Under the pieces are notes generated by a model that was not told where the DNA came from, made no database searches, and was given only the letters and a program-made list of their open reading frames with translations. Made by a program: the position numbers and the translations under genes. A stretch of 64,000 nucleotides of DNA from Isoptericola peretonis (GTDB lineage: Bacteria > Actinomycetota > Actinomycetes > Actinomycetales > Cellulomonadaceae): assembly GCA_023241745.1 (NCBI GenBank), contig JALQCY010000002.1, positions 62,001 through 126,000 of the forward strand, given 5' to 3'. This document shows, piece by piece, positions 52,799 through 60,857 of this stretch; positions within the stretch are counted from its first letter, which is position 1; each line of letters starts with the position of its first letter.

Positions 52799-52828
52799 CG
52801 CCGCCGAGATGCAGGCCGGGTCAGGTGC

Positions 52829-54388
52829 TCAGATCCGCGAGTCCGCCTGCGACTCGTAGACCGCGGCGTCCAGGACGCCGTCGGCGTGGAGGTACGGCGT
52901 CTCCGGGATGGCGGTGCCCGCGGCGTCGATGGTGCTCGCGTCGGCGGGCACGCCGTCGAGGCTGGGCATGAGGCTCGCCAGCTCCGCGCGCCACTTGGTG
53001 AACCGCCACGGGAAGCACCGCTCGAGCAGGTCGACCATCGCGGAGGCGGCGGTGGAGGCGCCCGGCGAGGCGCCGAGGAGGCCGGCGATGGAGCCCTCCG
53101 CGCCCGTGACGATCTCGGTGCCGAACTGCAGCACGCCCTTGCCGTCGGCGTCGCGCTTGATGACCTGTACGCGCTGGCCGGCCGTCAGCTTCTCCCAGTC
53201 CTTCGGGTGAGCGGTCGGCATGAACTGCTGGAGCGCCTGGAACTTGGTCTCCGGCGCGGCCATGAGCTGCCCGACGAGGTACTGCGTGAGGTCGAGGTTC
53301 TTCAGGCCGGCACCGAGCATCGACGTGACGTTGTTTGCCCGCAGGGAGGTGATCAGGCCCAGGTACTTGCCCTTCTTGAGGTACTTGGGGCTGAAGCCCG
53401 CGTACGGGCCGAACATGAGGTACGTCTTGCCGTCGACCACGCGGGTGTCCAGGTGCGGCACGGACATCGGCGGGGCGCCGACGTCGGCCTTGCCGTACAC
53501 CTTGGCGTGGTGCTGGGCGACGAGCTCCGGGTTGTCGGTGCGCAGGAACTCGCCCGAGATGGGGAAGCCGCCGAAGCCCTTGATCTCGGGGATGCCCGCC
53601 GACTGGAGCAGGGGGAGCGCGCCGCCTCCGGCGCCCACGAAGACGAACTTCGCGGTGACGGTGCTGGTGCGGGTCCGCGCGTTCCAGGAGCGGTCCTTGA
53701 CGCGCAGGCGCCACCGCCCGTCCTTCGTGCGCTTCAGGCTCTTGACCTCGTGCTGCAGCTTGAGCTCGGCGCCGTGCGCGACGAGGCCGTCGACCAGCTG
53801 GCGGGTGAGGTTGCCGAAGTCGACGTCGGTGCCCGAGGTCGCACGGGTGGCGGCGATCGGCTCGTCGGCGTCGCGCTCGGACGTCAGCAGGGGCGCCCAG
53901 CGGCCGACGGTGGCCCGGTCGGTGCTGTACTCGAGGTCGCGGAACAGGGGGTGCACGCGCAGCGTCTCGTAGCGGCGGCGCAGGTAGTCGACGTTCTTCT
54001 CGCCGCGCACGAACGTCATGTGCGGGGTGCGGCTGAGGAACGAGTCGTCCTTGAGGCGCCCCGTGGCGAGGAGGTGCTGCCACAGCTCGCGCGAGATCTC
54101 GAACTGCTCGTTGATCGCCACCGCCTTGGAGATGTCGATCGAGCCGTCCTTGCGCTCGGGCGTGTAGTTGAGCTCGCAGAGCGCGGCGTGCCCGGTGCCC
54201 GCGTTGTTCCACGGGTTGGAGGACTCCTGCGCCACGTCGTCGAGCCGCTCGTAGATGCGGATCGACCACGACGGCTCGAGCTGCTGGAGCAGCGTGCCGA
54301 GCGTGGCGCTCATGATTCCGCCGCCGATCAGGACGACGTCGACGTCGGCCCCTGTGGGGGCCCCAGCAGTCGTAGCAGTCGAAGTCAC
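52829..54388 (-). CDS. mqo: Malate:quinone oxidoreductase
   Basis: A 519-residue FAD-dependent peripheral membrane enzyme that oxidises malate to oxaloacetate and passes electrons to quinone. The FAD site is VDVVLIGGGIMSATLGTLLQ, followed by QESSNPWNNAGTGHAALCEL and, near the C-terminus, IAGLLGASPGASTAASAMVD. Full family length. GTG start at 54388. A Rex/CRP-type site lies 19-36 bases upstream, fitting its role in the same respiratory chain as cytochrome bd. Confidence 0.96.
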   Translation of the reverse strand: MTSTATTAGAPTGADVDVVLIGGGIMSATLGTLLQQLEPSWSIRIYERLDDVAQESSNPWNNAGTGHAALCELNYTPERKDGSIDISKAVAINEQFEISRELWQHLLATGRLKDDSFLSRTPHMTFVRGEKNVDYLRRRYETLRVHPLFRDLEYSTDRATVGRWAPLLTSERDADEPIAATRATSGTDVDFGNLTRQLVDGLVAHGAELKLQHEVKSLKRTKDGRWRLRVKDRSWNARTRTSTVTAKFVFVGAGGGALPLLQSAGIPEIKGFGGFPISGEFLRTDNPELVAQHHAKVYGKADVGAPPMSVPHLDTRVVDGKTYLMFGPYAGFSPKYLKKGKYLGLITSLRANNVTSMLGAGLKNLDLTQYLVGQLMAAPETKFQALQQFMPTAHPKDWEKLTAGQRVQVIKRDADGKGVLQFGTEIVTGAEGSIAGLLGASPGASTAASAMVDLLERCFPWRFTKWRAELASLMPSLDGVPADASTIDAAGTAIPETPYLHADGVLDAAVYESQADSRI

Positions 54389-54406
54389 CGGGCCACCATA
54401 CGCCGC

Positions 54407-54424
54407 GCGTGAAAACTGTCACAA
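54407..54424. promoter_or_regulatory. Rex/CRP-like operator upstream of mqo
   Basis: GCGTGAAAACTGTCACAA matches the Rex consensus TTGTGAA-N4-TTCACAA at 11 of 14 positions and also the CRP pattern TGTGA-N6-TCACA (minus strand TGTGACAGTTTTCACG). It ends 19 bases before the mqo start. It is weaker than the cydA sites. Confidence 0.5.
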
Positions 54425-54500
54425 AGAATGAGAGCAACCTCACACGGCGCTGTGACCTGCAGTGACGCAGGTCACAGCGCCGGCGGGGCAGCCGCGCAGG

Positions 54501-55217
54501 TCAGCGGCTCGGGGCCGTCGACGACGGCCAGGGACCGAGCTCCGGCAGGGCCACCGTGACCCCGTCGCCGAGCGCCGAGACGGGGCCGGACGGGTCGCGG
54601 CCGGCGAGCCAGGCGGCGACGTCGCGGGGCTCGCCCACGAGCTCGAGCGCCGCGCCGTCCCTGTCGCGGCCGTCGGGCAGGCGCACGGCGAGGAAGTCGC
54701 GCAGGTGGGCGCAGAAATCGTCGTCCCACGTCTCGATCCCGAGGGTCGCTCCGCCGAGGCCCGCCGTGGCGTCGACGGCGTGGATGCGGGCCTCGCGCCA
54801 CCACGCGAGCAGCGCGTCGAGGAGGACGCCGTCGCGGTAGGCGACCGGGGCGGACCAGAGCGGGTCTCCGGGCTCCGGCCAGGCGGCGGCGAGCCGGGCA
54901 CGGGACGCCTCCAGGGCGGCCACGTGCTCGGACGTCGTGCGGCCCGCGCCCGCCTCGATGGCGGCGTCCCGGCCGGCCTGACCGCCGTCGTACGGCGCGA
55001 CCTTCTCGCCCCCGGCGGCGAACTCCGCCTGGCGGGAGAGCGCCGCCCCGACGTTCGCCACGTGCGACAGCACGTGCCCGCGGGTCCAGCCCTCCAGCGG
55101 CGACGGCTCGGCGCCGGCGTCGTCGGGCAGCGCACGCACGACGTCGACGAGGGCGGCGAGCGCCGCGTCCGCGTCGGCGAGGACCCGCCCGACGTCGGTG
55201 GTGTCGGTGGGGTTCAC
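54501..55217 (-). CDS. DinB/maleylpyruvate isomerase-like protein
   Basis: A 238-residue member of the mycothiol-dependent maleylpyruvate isomerase-like family. The pattern SPLEGWTRGHVLSHVANVGA, then LLAWWREARIHAVDATAGL, contains the His residues used for metal in the helical bundle. A C-terminal SCP2-like part follows (LELVGEPRDVAAWLAGRD). GTG overlaps the stop of the PNPOx gene (GTGA), so it is third in a tetR-PNPOx-DinB-like operon. Confidence 0.82.
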   Translation of the reverse strand: MNPTDTTDVGRVLADADAALAALVDVVRALPDDAGAEPSPLEGWTRGHVLSHVANVGAALSRQAEFAAGGEKVAPYDGGQAGRDAAIEAGAGRTTSEHVAALEASRARLAAAWPEPGDPLWSAPVAYRDGVLLDALLAWWREARIHAVDATAGLGGATLGIETWDDDFCAHLRDFLAVRLPDGRDRDGAALELVGEPRDVAAWLAGRDPSGPVSALGDGVTVALPELGPWPSSTAPSR

Positions 55218-55936
55218 GGCCACAGCAGCTCCTTGGTCCAGGCGGTGTCGTGCTCGGTGTCGTGCTCGGTGTCGTGGCGGGTCGCGCTGTCGGGGGCCCG
55301 GTACCGCAGGCGCGCGTGGCCACGGTCGTCGCTCGCCTGCCAGAACTCGACCTCGGCCGGGGAGAGCACCCAGGCCGTCCAGCCGGGGGCGATCGTGCCA
55401 GGGTGCTCGCGGGTCTGCGTGAGCCGGTCGGCGAAGGCGGACCAGTACTGCCGGGTCGACTCCAGCGGGGAGCTCTGGTTCCCCACCAGGCCGGCGGCCC
55501 GCGACCCCTCCGGGCGGGCCAGGAAGTCCGCCGCGCCGGCCTCGGGGCCGGCCGACGTGACGCGGCCGGTGACCCGCACCTGCCGCCCGAGCTCGCGCCA
55601 GAAGAGGGTGAGGGCCGCGTGCGGGTTCTCCGCGAGGTCGCGTCCCTTGGGGCTGGTCGCCTGGCCGGCGAACCACCATCCCTCCGCGGTGACGTCCTTG
55701 ATCACGAGGGTGCGGGCGTGCACCCGGCCCCGGGAGTCCGCGGTCGAGAGGGTCGCCGCGTGCGGGGCGGCGACGCCGGCCGACGCCGCGTCGTCGAACC
55801 ACCGCGCGAAGAGGGCCTGCGGCGTGGCGGGGGCGGTCGAGAGGTCGTCCAGGTCGACGCCGAACGGCGGCAGCCCGGGCGGGAACGTGGGCAGGGCGCG
55901 CAGTCGCTCGCGGAAGGTGGGGGCAGGGGTCGTCAT
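55214..55936 (-). CDS. Pyridoxamine 5'-phosphate oxidase family protein
   Basis: A 240-residue FMN-binding split-barrel protein. Segments HAATLSTADSRGRVHARTLV, then SPKGRDLAENPHAALTLFWR and LGRQVRVTGRV, match PdxH-type oxidases, and the C-terminal WTAWVLSPAEVEFWQASDDR and RLRYR are close to the PdxH end. It could make pyridoxal phosphate or be a relative with another substrate. A 12-base tandem repeat adds HDTEHDTEHDT near the C-terminus. Coupled to the TetR gene upstream (ATGA). Confidence 0.82.
   Translation of the reverse strand: MTTPAPTFRERLRALPTFPPGLPPFGVDLDDLSTAPATPQALFARWFDDAASAGVAAPHAATLSTADSRGRVHARTLVIKDVTAEGWWFAGQATSPKGRDLAENPHAALTLFWRELGRQVRVTGRVTSAGPEAGAADFLARPEGSRAAGLVGNQSSPLESTRQYWSAFADRLTQTREHPGTIAPGWTAWVLSPAEVEFWQASDDRGHARLRYRAPDSATRHDTEHDTEHDTAWTKELLWP
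55244..55276. repeat. 12-bp tandem repeat inside the PNPOx gene
   Basis: GGTGTCGTGCTC is repeated 2.75 times (55244, 55256, 55268), encoding a His-Asp-Thr-Glu ladder close to the C-terminus. The period keeps the reading frame, so copy-number change would only lengthen or shorten the tail. Confidence 0.85.
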
Positions 55937-56520
55937 CGGGCTCCTTCGGTGGGGGCGGGGGTGCGGAGCAGGGCGACGAAGCCGCGCACCGCGGCGCTCA
56001 TCGCGTCGGGGTCGCCGGTCGCACGGGCGAGCACGTAGCCGCCCTGCACGACGGCGACGGCGGCGTGGGCCCGGTCCCGGGCGACGGCGTCGGGCAGGCC
56101 CGCCTCGCGCAGGGTCGCCGCGACCGCGTCGAGCAGACGGACGAAGTATGCGGTGACGACGTCGTGCAGCCCGTCGTCGTCCATGACCGCCTGGTCGCTG
56201 GTGAGGCGGCCGACCTTGCAGCCGGCGAGGGCGTCGCGCGGCCGCTCGAGGTAGGCGACGACACGGGCGACGGGGTCCTCGGTGCCGGCGTCGCCCGGGT
56301 CGAGGTCGCGGCGTGCCGCGGCGAGCGCGTCGTCGACCGTGGCGCCGACCGCGGCGACGGCGAGGTCATGCTTGGTGGGGAAGTGGTGGTAGAGGCTGCC
56401 CTGCCCGACCCCGCTGGCGTCCAGCACCTGCCGCGGGCTGGTGGCCCCGACGCCCTGGGCGGCGAACATCTGCTGCGCGGCCGCGACGAGTCGTTCGCGG
56501 GCGCCGGTGGTGGCGTTCAT
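55933..56520 (-). CDS. TetR family transcriptional regulator
   Basis: A 195-residue repressor with helix-turn-helix AQQMFAAQGVGATSPRQVLD, then ASGVGQGSLYHHFPTKHDLA, and a C-terminal domain of the TetR_C type found near small-molecule-modifying enzymes. First gene of the operon with the PNPOx and DinB-like proteins. A perfect operator lies 9 bases before its start, so it should repress its own operon. Confidence 0.92.
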   Translation of the reverse strand: MNATTGARERLVAAAQQMFAAQGVGATSPRQVLDASGVGQGSLYHHFPTKHDLAVAAVGATVDDALAAARRDLDPGDAGTEDPVARVVAYLERPRDALAGCKVGRLTSDQAVMDDDGLHDVVTAYFVRLLDAVAATLREAGLPDAVARDRAHAAVAVVQGGYVLARATGDPDAMSAAVRGFVALLRTPAPTEGAR

Positions 56521-56528
56521 GCCGTCAC

Positions 56529-56548
56529 CATACCTACCTCTAGGTATG
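56529..56548. promoter_or_regulatory. TetR operator (CATACCTA-N4-TAGGTATG)
   Basis: Perfect 8-bp arms with a CCTC spacer, 9-28 bases upstream of the tetR start and overlapping the last bases of the DUF2809 gene. Its place over the likely promoter suggests direct steric repression. Confidence 0.8.
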
Positions 56549-56989
56549 TTCGCTAGACCCGGCGGGACGTTCGCCGGTCCCGCGGCGCGACCGACGTGGC
56601 CCGCGTGGGGAGGCTCGCCGGGAGACGGCCCGCAGGACGCCGGCGCCCGCGCCCGCGCCGAGCGCGGCGCCCGCGGCGTACCAGGCGAGGTCGGCCGCGG
56701 AGAACGTCGTGCCGAGGACGAGGTCGGCCGACCGCCAGTGCGTGGTCAGCGCCCCGACGACGGGCGTGAGCTGCAGCAGCTCGACGCACGGGCAGATGCC
56801 GAACCCGACGAGCCCGGCCACCACGGGCCGCGTCCGCGGGCGCACCAGGAGGACGAGGACGACGACCAGCGTCGCGGACAGCACGGCACCGACCGGCTCG
56901 CCCGCCGGGTCGGGCAGGCGCCGGGAGGCCAGCAGCCCGACCCGCGCGACGACGACCGCCAGGACGAGCAGCGCGAGGCGAGGCACCAT
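56540..56989 (-). CDS. DUF2809-like membrane protein
   Basis: A 149-residue protein with about four transmembrane helices (LALLVLAVVVARVGLLASRR, VLSATLVVVLVLLVRPRTRP, VVAGLVGFGICPCVELLQLT, WYAAGAALGAGAGAGVLRAV). The ELLQL and the ending with a basic tail fit the DUF2809 family, of unknown role. The stop codon lies inside the downstream TetR operator. Separated by 19 bases from the Eis-type gene upstream on the same strand. Confidence 0.78.
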   Translation of the reverse strand: MVPRLALLVLAVVVARVGLLASRRLPDPAGEPVGAVLSATLVVVLVLLVRPRTRPVVAGLVGFGICPCVELLQLTPVVGALTTHWRSADLVLGTTFSAADLAWYAAGAALGAGAGAGVLRAVSRRASPRGPRRSRRGTGERPAGSSEHT

Positions 56990-57008
56990 CCGGCGAGCGT
57001 AGGTGCGA

Positions 57009-58250
57009 TCAGAAGTAGTCGCGCACGTGCACCTGGCGGCCGCCCCACAGGGCGTCCCAGACGGCGTCGTGCGCTGGGGGGCCGGTCAGGTCGCCCGCGA
57101 GCCGGAGGTTCGCGGCCGACTGCGCCCCGGCGTAGGACTGCGCCAGCCCGGCCGAGGTGAACGTCGCACGGTCGCCTGCCGTGGCGCCGGGGTCGGGGAC
57201 GACGTGCACCGTGCCGCCGTCGGCCTCGAGCGTCCACGCGCCCTCCAGGTCCGGCGTGCGAGGGTCGACCACCGCGAACGGCACGCGCGCGGACACCGGG
57301 GCCACGCGGGCCGCGCCCAGCGCGCCCGGCACGTCGAGCAGCCGCAGCATGTACGGCCGCGGCGCGGAGGTGGCGGCGTGGTCGGGCAGCACGAGCCGCG
57401 ACACGTCCAGGCCGGACCAGCCGCCCGAGCTGCAGACCTGGACCCCGCCGGCGACCGACGCGAAGGAGCCGAGCACCCGCCACAGCACCCGCGCCGCGTC
57501 GGGGGTGAGGGCGACCAGGTCGTCGACCTCGATGGTGTTGGTCCGGTCGTAGCCGGGCCCGCGCGACCAGCTCGCGAAGCCGAGCACCTCCTCGTCGGCG
57601 CCGCTGCCGCGCACCGCGAGGCTGACGCCCGTGTAGTCGGCGTCGTCGCCGACCATCCCGTCGGCGTCCATCGTGAAGGGCGCCTCGGCCCTCGACAGGG
57701 GGCCGTTCTGCGCGGACGCCCAGGCCTCGTACACGCGCCGGACCGCCGGTACGTCGGTCGCCGTGGCGCGGCGGGCGCGCACGCCGTCGACGGGAGGACG
57801 CACGGCGGCGAGCGCGGACATCGGGATCCGCACGTCCTCGAACGCCCCGACCACCTCGTAGCCCAGCCCGCGGTAGATGCCGGCCGACGAGGGGTAGAGG
57901 GTCGAGACGACGTCGCCCAGGGCGCGGGCCTCCGCGAGCGCTGCCTCCATCAGCGGCCGCAGGAGGCCGGAGCCCCGACGCTCGGCCGCGACGGTGACGC
58001 CGGCGAACCCCGCCGTCGGTACCCGGGCGCCGTGGAACCACGACGTGAACGACCGCACGCCCAGGCCCGCGACCACCTCGCCGTCGTCCGTCGCCACCCA
58101 GGGCCGGATGTTCGGCAACGGCCACGCGTCCGGATCCGGGTCGGGCAACGGCTGGGGCGAGACGCCGAACGCCTCGGCGCCGAGACGGCGCGAGGCGGGG
58201 ACGTCGGCGAAGGCGGTGCGGCGGAACTCGATGCTGCTCTGGGGGGTCAC
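57009..58250 (-). CDS. Eis-type GNAT N-acetyltransferase
   Basis: A 413-residue protein with the Eis architecture: a GNAT domain (residues 1-150, acetyl-CoA loop VTVAAERRGSGLLRPLMEAA), a second GNAT-like domain (RARRATATDVPAVRRVYEAW), and a C-terminal SCP2-like domain ending in the carboxylate HVRDYF. Eis enzymes acetylate aminoglycosides and other amines. GTG 58250 gives the normal family length. Diverges from the DHA2 exporter over a perfect inverted repeat. Confidence 0.88.
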   Translation of the reverse strand: MTPQSSIEFRRTAFADVPASRRLGAEAFGVSPQPLPDPDPDAWPLPNIRPWVATDDGEVVAGLGVRSFTSWFHGARVPTAGFAGVTVAAERRGSGLLRPLMEAALAEARALGDVVSTLYPSSAGIYRGLGYEVVGAFEDVRIPMSALAAVRPPVDGVRARRATATDVPAVRRVYEAWASAQNGPLSRAEAPFTMDADGMVGDDADYTGVSLAVRGSGADEEVLGFASWSRGPGYDRTNTIEVDDLVALTPDAARVLWRVLGSFASVAGGVQVCSSGGWSGLDVSRLVLPDHAATSAPRPYMLRLLDVPGALGAARVAPVSARVPFAVVDPRTPDLEGAWTLEADGGTVHVVPDPGATAGDRATFTSAGLAQSYAGAQSAANLRLAGDLTGPPAHDAVWDALWGGRQVHVRDYF

Positions 58251-58290
58251 GCCGGTGACGCTAGCGCGGCCCGCCCGGCGCGTCACCGGC
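58251..58290. promoter_or_regulatory. Inverted repeat between eis-like and exporter genes
   Basis: GCCGGTGACGC (58251-58261) and GCGTCACCGGC (58280-58290) are perfect 11-bp arms with an 18-base spacer in the 61-base divergent region. The site could bind one regulator acting on both an acetyltransferase and an exporter. Confidence 0.6.
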
Positions 58291-58311
58291 TTTGCGCCGT
58301 ACCGTGATCCG

Positions 58312-59706
58312 GTGAGCCCGTCGCCCGTGCCCGACACCGCGCAGGCCCGGCTGCGCCGCCGCGTCCTCGTGGTCGCGATCCTCGCCTCGTTCGTGTCGTT
58401 CCTCGACGGCACCGTGGTGAACGTGGCGCTGCCGGCGATCGGGGACGAGCTCGGCGGGACCGGAGAGGCCCGCCTCGGGCTGCAGCAGTGGGTGGTGGAC
58501 GGCTACCTCGTGACGCTGGGCTCGCTCATCCTGCTCGCCGGCTCGCTGTCCGACCTGTACGGGCGGAGGCGGGTGCTCGTCGCCGGGCTGGTCGGGTTCG
58601 CGGCGGCGTCGGTGCTGTGCGCCCTCGCCCCGACCGGGCCGGTGCTGGTGGGGGCCCGGCTGCTGCAGGGCGTGGCCGGCGCGCTGCTGGTGCCCAGCTC
58701 GTTGGCGCTGATCATCTCGACGTTCGAGGGCGAGGAGCAGGGCCGCGCGATCGGTCGCTGGACGGCCTGGACGGGCACGGCGATGATCGTCGGCCCGTTC
58801 GTCGGCGGCGGGCTGGTGGACCTGCTGTCGTGGCGGTGGGTGTTCTGGATCAACCTGCCGGTCGTCGTCGTGACGCTCCTGCTGCTGCGGCCCGTGCCCG
58901 AGGTGCGGCCGGACGCCGGCCGGCGGCTCGACGTGCCCGGTGCCGTGCTCGCCGCCACCGGCCTCGCGGCCGCCGTCTTCGGGCTGATCGAGCGGACCTG
59001 GGCCGCGGTGGCCGTCGGAGGGGTCCTGCTGGTCGCGTTCCTGGCGTACGAGCGGCGGGCGCGCGACCCGATGATGCCGCCCCGCCTGTTCGCCGCACGC
59101 AACTTCGCGTGGGGCAACGCCGCGACGTTCGCCGTCTACGGCGCGCTCTCGCTCGGCGGCTTCGTCCTGGGGCTGTTCCTGCAGCAGGTGGCGGGCTGGT
59201 CGGCGACGGCCGCGGGGGTGGCGCAGCTCCCCACGACGCTCGCGATGCTGGCCCTGTCCACGCGGTTCGGCACGCTGGCCGCCCGGTACGGCGCGCGCTG
59301 GTTCATGACGACCGGGCCCGTCGTCGCCGGCGGCGGCTACCTGCTGCTCCTCACGATGGATGCCGACCCGGACTACGTCACGCAGGTGCTGCCCGGGCTC
59401 CTGGTGTTCGGCCTCGGCCTGTCCATCACCGTCGCGCCGCTGACGGCGGCGATCCTGGGCGCGGCGCCGGCCGCGGACGCGGGCATCGCCTCGGCCGTGA
59501 ACAACGCCGTCTCTCGTGTGGCCGGGCTGCTGACCGTCGCGTTCGCGGGCGTCATCCTCGGCGGGGTCCTCGACGTGGCGTCGTTCCACCGTGCGCTGCT
59601 GGTCACCGCCGGGCTGCTGGTGCTGGGCGGCCTGGTGAGCATGGTCGGCATCCGGGACGTGCGCCGGCCCGTGCCGCCCGAGCAGGACCTCACAGGGGCA
59701 GCTTGA
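58312..59706 (+). CDS. DHA2-family MFS drug exporter
   Basis: A 464-residue transporter with about 14 hydrophobic segments. The motifs ASFVSFLDGTVVNVALPAIG (helix 1, motif D1) and GSLSDLYGRRRVLVAGLVGF (motif A) are typical of EmrB/QacA-type antiporters. GTG start 58312. Exports drugs or toxic metabolites with the proton gradient. Its 3' end overlaps the convergent GNAT gene by 17 bases. Confidence 0.9.
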   Translation: MSPSPVPDTAQARLRRRVLVVAILASFVSFLDGTVVNVALPAIGDELGGTGEARLGLQQWVVDGYLVTLGSLILLAGSLSDLYGRRRVLVAGLVGFAAASVLCALAPTGPVLVGARLLQGVAGALLVPSSLALIISTFEGEEQGRAIGRWTAWTGTAMIVGPFVGGGLVDLLSWRWVFWINLPVVVVTLLLLRPVPEVRPDAGRRLDVPGAVLAATGLAAAVFGLIERTWAAVAVGGVLLVAFLAYERRARDPMMPPRLFAARNFAWGNAATFAVYGALSLGGFVLGLFLQQVAGWSATAAGVAQLPTTLAMLALSTRFGTLAARYGARWFMTTGPVVAGGGYLLLLTMDADPDYVTQVLPGLLVFGLGLSITVAPLTAAILGAAPAADAGIASAVNNAVSRVAGLLTVAFAGVILGGVLDVASFHRALLVTAGLLVLGGLVSMVGIRDVRRPVPPEQDLTGAA

Positions 59707-60154
59707 AGCCCTCGTGCGACTGCGCGTAGCCGAGCGACCGGTAGAAGCGGTGCGCGTCCGGGCGCTGCTTGTCCGAGGTGAGCTGGGCGAGGACGCAGCC
59801 GCGCTCGCGGCCGCGGGAGTGCGCGTGATCCATGAGCGCCCGGCCCAGGCCCTGCCCGCGGAGCCGCGCGTCGACGCGCACGGCCTCGACGAGCAGCCGG
59901 GTCGCCCCGTTGCGGGAGATGCCGGGCACGAACGTCAGCTGCATGACGCCGACCACCTCGCCGCCCAGCTCCGCGACGACGAGCTCGTCGTTGGGGCTGG
60001 CCTCGATCGCCTCGAAGCCGGCGACGTGCGCGGGGCCGAACGACCCGGTGCGCGCTGCGGCGACGGCGTCGTCGGCGATGAGCTCCACGAGGCGCGGCAG
60101 GTCGGCGCGGGTGGCGGGGCGGAACGTGACGGCGGAGGCGGGGGAGTCGGGCAC
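59690..60154 (-). CDS. GNAT family N-acetyltransferase
   Basis: A 154-residue acetyltransferase: TFRPATRADLPRLVELIADD at the N-terminus, the acetyl-CoA loop VRVDARLRGQGLGRALMDHA (R-x-x-G-x-G/A), and the end RPDAHRFYRSLGYAQSHEGF. The GTG at 60154 removes a non-conserved extension and gives the family length. Substrate unknown. Ends inside the exporter gene on the other strand. Confidence 0.88.
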   Translation of the reverse strand: MPDSPASAVTFRPATRADLPRLVELIADDAVAAARTGSFGPAHVAGFEAIEASPNDELVVAELGGEVVGVMQLTFVPGISRNGATRLLVEAVRVDARLRGQGLGRALMDHAHSRGRERGCVLAQLTSDKQRPDAHRFYRSLGYAQSHEGFKLPL

Positions 60155-60177
60155 GCCCGGACGGTAGCAGGCGCCGG

Positions 60178-60765
60178 TCAGCGCACCCGGTCGGCGCCGC
60201 CTGATGCCACGTAGGCCGCCACGACGGACGTCGGCTTGCGGGCCGCCTGGTCCCGGAGGCATCCGCTGAACACGTCGCGGAAGTCCAGCCGCGGCCACCG
60301 TGCGTCGAGGTCGTCGCGGAACGCCGCGGACCAGTGGTCGAGCCCGCGGCCGCTGACGTCCGCCCCCGTCGCCCTCGCGAGCAGGTGCCCCTCGGGACGT
60401 TCGCCCGCCGGCACCTCGTCGTCGTCGAGCATGTGGTCGACGACCGCGCGCGCCGTCCGGTCCCGACGGCCGGCCGGCCAGCCCGCCCCCGCGGCGACGG
60501 CCCACGCCACGTTTCCGCCCGCGACCTCGAACGGCTCGGCATGAGCGTCGAATCCGGGCGTGAGCCCGGTGTCGTGCAGGAGGCCGGCGACGGCCAGCAC
60601 CTCGTCGTCGACCGGGAGGTCGAGCCGGCGCCCGAGGTCGGCGGCGAGCAGGGTGGACCGGACGGCGTGGTGCACGAGCGCGGAGGGGGAGCAGCGCACG
60701 AGCACGTCAAACGCCGCCCGGACGGCCGTGGATCGGGGCAACCCGTCGGGGATCACGTCGGTCAT
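60178..60765 (-). CDS. HD domain-containing protein
   Basis: A 195-residue metal-dependent phosphohydrolase-like protein. VHHAVRSTLLAADLGRRLDL, then the His-Asp pair in GLLHDTGLTPGF, and AVVDHMLDDD mark the HD fold. Similar stand-alone HD proteins act on nucleotides or cyanamide-like small molecules; the substrate is not clear here. Diverges from the epimerase gene. Confidence 0.82.
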   Translation of the reverse strand: MTDVIPDGLPRSTAVRAAFDVLVRCSPSALVHHAVRSTLLAADLGRRLDLPVDDEVLAVAGLLHDTGLTPGFDAHAEPFEVAGGNVAWAVAAGAGWPAGRRDRTARAVVDHMLDDDEVPAGERPEGHLLARATGADVSGRGLDHWSAAFRDDLDARWPRLDFRDVFSGCLRDQAARKPTSVVAAYVASGGADRVR

Positions 60766-60800
60766 GCTGGAGGACGCTAGCGTGCCGTCGCCGCCGACCG

Positions 60801-60817
60801 TTCTGCCGCGGGCAGAA
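60801..60817. promoter_or_regulatory. Short palindrome in the HD/epimerase divergent region
   Basis: TTCTGCC, GCG, GGCAGAA: perfect 7-bp arms in the 92-base region between two divergent genes, 41 bases before the epimerase start. Possibly an operator. Confidence 0.45.
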
Positions 60818-60857
60818 GGCGGTGCGACGGCCCCTCGGGTGCGCCAGGGTGGGAGGC

